Positions 51,659 through 57,687 of a DNA stretch of 57,687 nt are shown one piece after another. The notes under the pieces were generated by a model that saw only the letters and a list, made by a program, of their open reading frames with translations, searched no databases and was not told the DNA's origin. This stretch comes from Anaerocolumna xylanovorans DSM 12503 (GTDB taxonomy: Bacteria; Bacillota; Clostridia; Lachnospirales; Lachnospiraceae). A program made the translations under genes and the position numbers. The stretch spans positions 149,065 through 206,751 of the forward strand of contig NZ_FRFD01000009.1 of assembly GCF_900143645.1 (NCBI RefSeq). The letters run 5' to 3'. Position 1 is the first letter of the stretch. Each line of letters opens with the position of its first letter.

Positions 51659-53986
51659 ATGAGTATTTACGATACCTTAAACGCAGAACAAAAAAGGGCT
51701 GTCGAACACGATAAGGGACCTCTTCTAATCCTGGCAGGAGCAGGCTCCGGCAAAACCCGCGTATTGACCCACAGGATTGCCTATCTGATGGAGAACAAAG
51801 GCGTAAACCCCTGGAACATTCTTGCACTGACCTTTACCAATAAGGCAGCCGGTGAGATGAGAGAACGTGTGGATAATATTGTAGGTTACGGTTCAGAAAA
51901 TATCTGGGTCAGCACCTTTCATTCCACTTGTGTCAGAATCCTAAGAAGATGGATTGATGTATTAGGTTTTGATAAGGGCTTTACTATTTACGACAGTGAC
52001 GACCAGAAGACTCTTATGAGAGAGATCTGCAAATATCTTCAAATTGATACAAAGAATATGAAAGAAAGAAGCCTTTTGTCCGTTATCTCTTCTGCCAAAG
52101 ATGAATTAATTACACCGGAAGAATATGAACTAAGGGCTGTCGGGGATTTTACAAAGGGCAAGTATGCTGCTGTCTACAAGGAATACCAGAAGCGCCTTAG
52201 GGCAAATAATGCCCTGGATTTTGATGACCTGATCTGCAAGACCATAGAATTGTTTCAGACCAGTAAGGAAGCCCTGGCTTATTATCAAAGGCGCTTCCAA
52301 TACATTATGGTGGACGAGTATCAGGATACCAACACGGCACAGTTTAAACTGATTAAGCTTTTGGCAGACGGTGTAAATGAAGAAGGCCTTAGAGAGCATA
52401 ATCTATGCGTAGTTGGTGATGATGACCAGTCTATCTATAAATTCCGCGGTGCCAATATTTTTAATATCCTAAACTTTGAAAAAGAATATCCCCAGGCGAA
52501 GGTTATCAAACTGGAACAAAACTACCGTTCCACCAAACGGATATTAGAAGCTGCCAATGAAGTCATAGCCAATAATGTCGGCAGAAAGGACAAGGCCCTG
52601 TGGACGGATAATGCGGAAGGCGATGTAGTACATTTTACCCAGTTCGACAGAGATTCCCAGGAGGCTGAATGTATCGTTAATGAGATTGCCCAGGCTGTCC
52701 AGTCAGAGGAAGCCTCCTATCAGGATTTTGCTATTCTTTACCGCACCAACGCCCAGTCCCGTATCTTTGAAGAAAAGCTGGTAGTAAAAAATATTCCCTA
52801 TAAGATTATCGGCAGTATCAACTTCTATGCCCGTAAGGAAGTAAAAGATTTACTCTCCTACTTAAAAACCATTGGCAACGGACAAGACAGCCTTGCTGTA
52901 AAACGTATTATTAACATACCTAAACGCGGAATCGGTCTTGCAACCATTGACAAAGTGGAAGAATATGCAATCCGAAACGATATCAGCTTCTATGAAGCCC
53001 TCCGCCAGGCTGATTATATTCCGGGCCTTCAAAGGGCAGCTGCCAGGATATCTCCTTTTGTAAGTCTGATTGAGATATTAAAATCCAACATCAGCCGCCC
53101 TGATTATTCCATCAGCGACTTGCTGGATGAAATCATTGAGGCCACCGGTTACATAGAGGATCTAAAAGGGCAGGAATTGGAAAATGAGGATGACCGTATT
53201 GAAATTATCGGTGAATTAAAAAGTAAAATCGTCGCCTTTGAAGAAGCAGCCTTAGAACCGCCTTCCTTAAGCGATTTTCTGGAGGAAGTAGCCTTAGTAT
53301 CCGATATTGATAACCTTACAGAGGATAACAATGTAGTAGTGCTGATGACACTTCACAGTGCCAAGGGTCTTGAGTTCCCTTATGTATACCTGTGCGGTAT
53401 GGAAGAGGGTATCTTCCCAAGTTACATGTCCATTCACGCCGATGACCCGGAGACAGAAATTGAGGAAGAGAGAAGGCTCTGCTATGTAGGCATTACAAGG
53501 GCGATGAAGCGTCTTTCCCTAAGTGCCTGCTCCCAGCGTATGTTACGAGGGGAAACCCAGTTTAACAGACCTTCAAGATTTATCAGAGAAATCCCAAGAT
53601 ACCTTCTTACCATGGAACAAAATCCTTATAATTCAAATCCCTTCCGCAGCAATTCCCACGCCAGCCTGGTTCCGGAATTTAACAGCCGCTTACAGCCGGC
53701 CGGCGTAGCACACAGCACCAATCCAGCTGCCTCCTCTAACCGGGATATGGGAAGTATTTTCGATAAGAATAAGCCCTTTACACAGCCTCCCAGAGAATTC
53801 GGAGGCAGTAACCTCGGAACGATAGACTATGGAATTGGAGATACTGTTTCCCATATTAAATTTGGAGTAGGTCTTGTTACAAATATCAACAATGCGGGAA
53901 AAGATTATGAAGTTACCGTAGATTTTGGGACGACAGGCACCAAAAAAATGTTGGCTTCTTTTGCAAAATTGAAGAAATTATCATAA
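51659..53986 (+). CDS. pcrA: UvrD/PcrA-type DNA helicase
   Basis: A 775-residue SF1 helicase. The Walker A AGAGSGKT (26-33), motif Ia LTFTNKAAGEM, motif II VDEYQDTN, motif III VVGDDDQSIYKFRGA, motif IV QNYRST, motif V LMTLHSAKGLEFPYVYLCG and motif VI YVGITRAMKRL are complete. The C-terminus carries the SH3-like fold (DTVSHIKFGVGLVTNI) that contacts RNA polymerase in PcrA. It unwinds DNA in repair and in resolving replication-transcription conflicts. Confidence 0.96.
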   Translation: MSIYDTLNAEQKRAVEHDKGPLLILAGAGSGKTRVLTHRIAYLMENKGVNPWNILALTFTNKAAGEMRERVDNIVGYGSENIWVSTFHSTCVRILRRWIDVLGFDKGFTIYDSDDQKTLMREICKYLQIDTKNMKERSLLSVISSAKDELITPEEYELRAVGDFTKGKYAAVYKEYQKRLRANNALDFDDLICKTIELFQTSKEALAYYQRRFQYIMVDEYQDTNTAQFKLIKLLADGVNEEGLREHNLCVVGDDDQSIYKFRGANIFNILNFEKEYPQAKVIKLEQNYRSTKRILEAANEVIANNVGRKDKALWTDNAEGDVVHFTQFDRDSQEAECIVNEIAQAVQSEEASYQDFAILYRTNAQSRIFEEKLVVKNIPYKIIGSINFYARKEVKDLLSYLKTIGNGQDSLAVKRIINIPKRGIGLATIDKVEEYAIRNDISFYEALRQADYIPGLQRAAARISPFVSLIEILKSNISRPDYSISDLLDEIIEATGYIEDLKGQELENEDDRIEIIGELKSKIVAFEEAALEPPSLSDFLEEVALVSDIDNLTEDNNVVVLMTLHSAKGLEFPYVYLCGMEEGIFPSYMSIHADDPETEIEEERRLCYVGITRAMKRLSLSACSQRMLRGETQFNRPSRFIREIPRYLLTMEQNPYNSNPFRSNSHASLVPEFNSRLQPAGVAHSTNPAASSNRDMGSIFDKNKPFTQPPREFGGSNLGTIDYGIGDTVSHIKFGVGLVTNINNAGKDYEVTVDFGTTGTKKMLASFAKLKKLS

Positions 53987-54078
53987 ATACAATGATTTTC
54001 CAGATTTTTTATAGTAAAATAAGCTTGTTCGTGGTATAATAAAGTTGAATTTATTTCACGCAGAAAGGATGTGCTATT

Positions 54079-54393
54079 ATGAATGCAAAAATGGACGATT
54101 TACTAAATGCGGTAAAGCTAGGTGATTTGTTACACAAAAAAGAAGAGAAAAAATCCGGCAACTGCATCGTAACAATATTAGCTGTCATCGGTGCTGTGGC
54201 TGCTGTAGCCGGTATTGCTTATGCCGTATACAGATATTTTACCCCGGACTATCTGGAAGATTTCGACGATGACTTCGATGATGACTTTGATGACGACGAA
54301 GAGGAAGATTCCTGCGATTGTGGCTGCAAGAGCCATGTAGGAGAAAAAGCTACCAAAGTTTCAGAAGAATCAGAAGAAACTTCTGAAGAATAA
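54079..54393 (+). CDS. Small membrane protein with acidic tail
   Basis: A 104-residue protein with one membrane helix (~29-51) followed by an Asp/Glu-rich run (DDDFDDDFDDDEEE), a cysteine motif CDCGC and a Ser/Glu tail. I know similar small Lachnospiraceae proteins, but no function. The acidic run and CDCGC could bind metal. A consensus terminator follows at 54427-54468. Confidence 0.65.
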   Translation: MNAKMDDLLNAVKLGDLLHKKEEKKSGNCIVTILAVIGAVAAVAGIAYAVYRYFTPDYLEDFDDDFDDDFDDDEEEDSCDCGCKSHVGEKATKVSEESEETSEE

Positions 54394-54426
54394 AAGCTGA
54401 TCATCTGACTTCAAACAAATTATAAG

Positions 54427-54468
54427 AAACCGGAACTAAGCATATCTATCCTTAGCTCCGGTTTTTTT
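54427..54468 (+). terminator. Rho-independent terminator
   Basis: Arms aaaccggaactaag / cttagctccggtt are followed by TTTTTT. It ends the acidic-tail membrane protein gene. Confidence 0.85.
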
Positions 54469-54649
54469 ATGCAAAGGCTCTTTTAAGAACTGCTGTCTCT
54501 GTGCCTGATATAACTTAAATACTTCACCTGTCAAGTTTACATAAATATGATAAACAATTTACATAGATACGATTGTCTGATAGACGCTGATAGGTTATAA
54601 ATAAATTAGAAACAAAATCAACTCATTTTATCCTTAAGGAGGTAAGCCT

Positions 54650-54796
54650 ATGATAATACTGCACAGTGTTGTGTGGAAGCCGGCTTTTTGGGTTCTTTCC
54701 TTTCTCTACAGTATTGCCATGTTTCTGTTCTTTGCTAAACGCCAGTTTCCATCTAAAAAATACATTCCTCTTCACAAACTAAACTATAAACCTTAA
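54650..54796 (+). CDS. 48-residue membrane peptide
   Basis: The frame encodes MIILHSVVWKPAFWVLSFLY and continues through SIAMFLFFAKRQFPSKKYIP to LHKLNYKP and TAA. It has one membrane helix and a basic tail, as for a small integral membrane protein. AAGGAGG lies at an ideal distance before ATG, and a hairpin follows at 54794-54835. I do not recognise it. It is independent of its neighbours. Confidence 0.6.
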   Translation: MIILHSVVWKPAFWVLSFLYSIAMFLFFAKRQFPSKKYIPLHKLNYKP

Positions 54797-54835
54797 GAAA
54801 GCTTACTGCCCAAATACTGCAGCAGGCTTTCTTTT
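54794..54835 (+). terminator. Terminator of the 48-residue peptide gene
   Basis: The arms aagaaagc and gctttctt enclose a 26-base G/C-containing loop and are followed by TTTCTTT. It lies at the stop codon. Confidence 0.6.
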
Positions 54836-54869
54836 TCTTTATCCAAAATATACCTGATGGAGGCTTCCT

Positions 54870-56285
54870 ATGATAAAAACCTATGTTTTGGACACCAATG
54901 TTCTGATTCAATCCCCTTATGCACTGCTCTCTTTTGAAGAAAACAAAGTCGTTCTTCCTATTGCTGTACTGGAGGAACTAGATAAGTTAAAAAATGAAGA
55001 AAGTGAGCGGGGCGCCAATGCAAGACAGTCTATACGTTTTTTGGAACAGCTAAGACAGACCGGCAACTTATTCGAAGGCGTAGCTCTAAAGACTGGCGGA
55101 AATCTGAAAATTGAGGCAAACTTTATACATGTCGACCTTCCCTTTGGCTTTGCCTCCGATTCCAACGATAATCGTATTCTAAAGGTTTGCAAGGGTCTGT
55201 CAGAAAAGGGAGAAGCCGTAATTCTTGTTACAAAGGATATTATCGTACGTCTTAAATCACAAAAAATAGGAATCACAGCCGAAGATTTTACAACAGAGCA
55301 ATCTCCTCTCTTAAAGGAACAGTATACCGGAAGAACAGATGTATATGCACCGGATAAAGCTATGAATGAATTTAAGAAAAAGGGACTCTCTTTGGATCAG
55401 ATATATCTTAGTGCTGATGCTGAAGCCTTTTCCCATACGGAAATCTCCTCTGCTGTTGATATGCCGCCTTTTAAGCAGAAAGTGCAGCCAGTCTATAACC
55501 AGTTCTTTATCATACATTCCGAAACCAATGAAAAGAAAACACTCTTAGGCCGGTTTAACGGCAAGCTTATCGTTCCCTTAAAGAATTTAAAAGAAGAGCC
55601 TTTTGGTGTAAAGCCTGTCAATGTAGGGCAGAAATTTCTTCAGGAAGCTCTGATGCTGGAGGCAGATACTGCCCCTTTGGTTATCGTAAAAGGCCCTGCA
55701 GGTACAGCTAAGACCTTCTATTCTCTTGCAGTAGGTCTTGAGAAGATTTTTAATGCCGATAAGAAAAGTTACCGGAAAATCTTAATAACAAGACCCAATG
55801 TGCAATTTGATGAGGATATTGGATTCCTTCCCGGAACAGAGCAGGAAAAAATAGCACCTTATTTAAGACCCATTATTGACAATCTGGAAATTCTGGTAGA
55901 CAAAAATGAAAACGAAAGATATAAAAACGAAAAGGAATTAAGAGGTAAGATAGATGAGCTATTCTCCCGCGGAATTATTATGGCAGAAGCTATGAATTTT
56001 ATCAGAGGCCGTTCCATTACGCATACCTATCTGATTATTGACGAAGCCCAGAACCTGACTCCCAAACAGGTAAAGGGTATCGTAACAAGAGTGGGAAAAG
56101 GCACCAAAGTCATACTCTTAGGCGATCCCGGACAGATAGACCATCCCCTTCTGGATGAGCGTACCAACGGACTAAGCTATGCTTCCGAAAAAATGAAGGG
56201 AAGTCCTCTGTGCTATCAGGTAACCATGCTGACGGAAGAATGTGAAAGGTCTGCTTTGGCACTGGATGCTGCCCAGCGAATGTAA
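54870..56285 (+). CDS. PIN-PhoH family ATPase
   Basis: A 471-residue protein. The N-terminal PIN domain (YVLDTNVLIQSP through DSNDNRILK) is an RNase fold with its acidic residues intact. The C-terminal PhoH ATPase domain has Walker A GPAGTAKT (275-282) and Walker B YLIIDEAQNL, GDPGQID. It belongs to the YlaK/PhoH2 type, which acts as RNA helicase plus RNase. The third Gly of the usual GPAGTGKT is Ala here. GATGGAGG precedes the ATG. Confidence 0.93.
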   Translation: MIKTYVLDTNVLIQSPYALLSFEENKVVLPIAVLEELDKLKNEESERGANARQSIRFLEQLRQTGNLFEGVALKTGGNLKIEANFIHVDLPFGFASDSNDNRILKVCKGLSEKGEAVILVTKDIIVRLKSQKIGITAEDFTTEQSPLLKEQYTGRTDVYAPDKAMNEFKKKGLSLDQIYLSADAEAFSHTEISSAVDMPPFKQKVQPVYNQFFIIHSETNEKKTLLGRFNGKLIVPLKNLKEEPFGVKPVNVGQKFLQEALMLEADTAPLVIVKGPAGTAKTFYSLAVGLEKIFNADKKSYRKILITRPNVQFDEDIGFLPGTEQEKIAPYLRPIIDNLEILVDKNENERYKNEKELRGKIDELFSRGIIMAEAMNFIRGRSITHTYLIIDEAQNLTPKQVKGIVTRVGKGTKVILLGDPGQIDHPLLDERTNGLSYASEKMKGSPLCYQVTMLTEECERSALALDAAQRM

Positions 56286-56357
56286 AATGGGTATGTTTAT
56301 TGTTTTGTGTAAACTCACTTTACAAAGTTCCTCCTCCGGAATTTAATTATAATACAC

Positions 56358-56418
56358 AAAAATCCATGAAACACAGTAAGGGCAAGAGGTTCAGCCTTTA
56401 CTGTGTTTCATGGATTTT
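56358..56418 (+). terminator. Terminator of the PhoH-family gene
   Basis: Long arms aaaatccatgaaacacagtaa / ttactgtgtttcatggatttt lie about 70 bases after the stop. It is nearly perfect and can form a strong hairpin. Confidence 0.8.
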
Positions 56419-56433
56419 ATAGAATAATAAAGG

Positions 56434-56550
56434 CTAGCAGATATTCTTCGCTTCATACATTCTTTTGTACAGCTGGACATCAGAATAGTGAGCACAAAGC
56501 TGTTTCCTAAACGGGGCATTACCTTCGGCAAACCGTATGAGATTGTCGAA
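56434..56550 (-). pseudogene. C-terminal remnant of a lost gene
   Basis: A 38-residue frame on the minus strand (FDNLIRFAEGNAPFRKQLC..., ending KRMYEAKNIC and TAG) opens right after a TAA and has no start codon. The residue pattern is protein-like, so it looks like the tail of a truncated gene. I do not recognise the family. The rest of 56286-56914 is A+T-rich and holds nothing I can support. Confidence 0.4.
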
Positions 56551-56914
56551 TTAAATATTTATAATTATCTTTCATTAAGGATATGCCGTACTTAAAATCT
56601 GTTTTTCGAGTGATTTCAAAATAAAACACCAGATTTCCCTTTGATTTTAAACAAAAATACATTTTCAGCATATAATGATTATGATATTTATACTAATAAT
56701 TAATCTTTAGATGCAGCGAATATCAGTTAATGCAATAATATATCTGAAATCTTAAATAATTGAAAATCCTGTTTTTAGATTCTAAGAAACTGTTATTTAT
56801 ATATTAGCACTGCTTTTAAATAATTCACAACCTCTAATGCAGATTAGAAAAAAATAGAAATGGAAAGGAAAGGTATAATGAGCTATCTATAACTTTATTA
56901 TACAAGGTGATTAT

Positions 56915-57687
56915 ATGAAGAAGAATCCCAGAGATATAACACGAATGAATAATAATGATTCAAATGATAATAAATGTAATTTATCTGATTGGGTTCATGC
57001 GCAAGATTATTATAGTAATAACCGTTATTTTTGTCCGGTGCCTGATCCATTCCCACATAATCCTTGCCAGCCTAATCCATGTCCGCCTAATCCTTGCCCG
57101 CCGCCTGATTGCTGTTGCTACGTAGGTCCTACCGGACCTACTGGTGCTACCGGTGCCACTGGTGCCACTGGAGCTACCGGCGCTACGGGCGTTGGTTTAA
57201 CAGGTGCTACCGGGCCTGCTGGCCCTACTGGTGCTACGGGCGTTGGTTTAACAGGTGCTACCGGTGCCACTGGTCCTACCGGCGCTACCGGTGTCGGTTT
57301 AACGGGTGCTACCGGTCCTGCTGGCCCTACTGGCGCTACCGGCATTGGCTTAACAGGTGCTACCGGTCCTGCTGGTCCTACTGGCGCTACCGGTCCCGGT
57401 GGTGGGGCTACTGGTCCTGCTGGCGCTACCGGTGCCACTGGCGTTGGCTTAACAGGTGCTACCGGTCCTACTGGCGCTACTGGCGCTACTGGTGCTACTG
57501 GTGCCACTGGTCCTACTGGCGCTACCGGCGCTGGCTTAACAGGTGCTACCGGTCCTGCTGGCCCTACTGGCGCTACCGGCATTGGCTTAACAGGTGCTAC
57601 CGGTCCTGCTGGTCCTACTGGCGCTACCGGTGCCACTGGCGTTGGCCTAACAGGTGCTACCGGTCCTGCCGGTCCCACTGGCGCTAC
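56915..57687 (+). CDS. Collagen-like exosporium-type protein (partial)
   Basis: The frame starts ATG at 56915 behind AAGGTGA and runs past the window end. Residues 1-70 are Asn/Pro/Cys-rich (NPCPPNPCPPPDCCC). From residue 71 the chain is a Gly-X-Thr collagen-like array (GAT, GPT, GPA) with regular breaks of the form GV-GLT, GI-GLT or GA-GLT. It resembles BclA-type proteins of spore surface nap layers, whose triplet threonines carry sugars. The C-terminal domain is not visible. The open frame on the other strand is a shadow of the repeat. Confidence 0.88.
   Translation, partial: MKKNPRDITRMNNNDSNDNKCNLSDWVHAQDYYSNNRYFCPVPDPFPHNPCQPNPCPPNPCPPPDCCCYVGPTGPTGATGATGATGATGATGVGLTGATGPAGPTGATGVGLTGATGATGPTGATGVGLTGATGPAGPTGATGIGLTGATGPAGPTGATGPGGGATGPAGATGATGVGLTGATGPTGATGATGATGATGPTGATGAGLTGATGPAGPTGATGIGLTGATGPAGPTGATGATGVGLTGATGPAGPTGA
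57125..57687 (+). repeat. Collagen-coding tandem repeat array
   Basis: Nine-base Gly-X-Thr units (ggtgctacc, ggtcctact and similar) are arranged in larger blocks of about 45-60 bases, each opened by ggcgttggtttaacaggtgc or a close variant. The array runs off the window end, so copy number is unknown. Confidence 0.9.

Noticed and set aside
57118..57678. Long open frame on the minus strand rich in Pro-Val-Ala
   Set aside because: It is the complement of the Gly-X-Thr repeat, which has no stop codons on either strand. It lacks a ribosome site, and the plus-strand gene has a start, a leader and a typical head domain.

Overview
The window looks like a chromosome segment of a low-GC, anaerobic, spore-forming Clostridia species, most likely from the Lachnospiraceae. 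The reasons are the spo0A, spoIVB and recN order, small coat-type proteins, a collagen-like exosporium-type gene, AAGGAGG ribosome binding sites, two OmpR-type two-component pairs, and a one-piece tmRNA whose tag reads ADDNLAYAA. No rRNA, tRNA, CRISPR array or intact transposase was seen.

Layout. 1-10080 is ordinary chromosome, mostly on the minus strand: a split ThrE-type exporter, a PH-domain protein, a lipoprotein, a two-component system, a membrane-anchored cyclophilin, a flavoprotein, an MprF-like protein and a secreted phosphodiester glycosidase. 10203-19559 is a metal/redox module. A PadR regulator and a NapH-like ferredoxin run on the plus strand from a promoter buried in a perfect 35-bp palindrome. 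On the minus strand are an HMA-TauE-cupredoxin fusion, a DUF2318 protein, a CopA ATPase, an unknown anchored protein and a second two-component pair. 19742-22108 carries small housekeeping genes. 22109-24633 is a degraded stretch with a frameshifted gene, a gene cut by one in-frame TGA, and repeat scraps.

24634-24977 is tmRNA (ssrA). Its usual partner smpB lies 9.2 kb away. Between them sit a 1594-residue LamG/cadherin surface protein, a phage-tail-collar (MdpB-like) protein, a methyltransferase-GNAT fusion and several small unknown genes. 34226-42293 is the conserved minus-strand block gap, pgk, tpiA, gpmI, secG, rnr, smpB (lower glycolysis, secretion, RNA turnover and ribosome rescue). 42656-49266 holds coat-type proteins, glgA and the sporulation block recN, spoIVB, spo0A. 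49267-50130 is gene-poor and holds a 133-bp hairpin and a broken gene. 50149-56285 carries a YerC-type regulator, a DUF1836 protein, pcrA, small membrane proteins and a PhoH-family ATPase. The window ends inside a collagen-like gene on the plus strand that starts at 56915.

The most interesting places are the cargo between smpB and ssrA (especially the methyltransferase-GNAT fusion beside the tail-collar gene), the metal/redox module with its palindromic promoter, and the many intergenic hairpins, some with mutually exclusive pairings. Functions come from motif recognition by eye; no database search was run.
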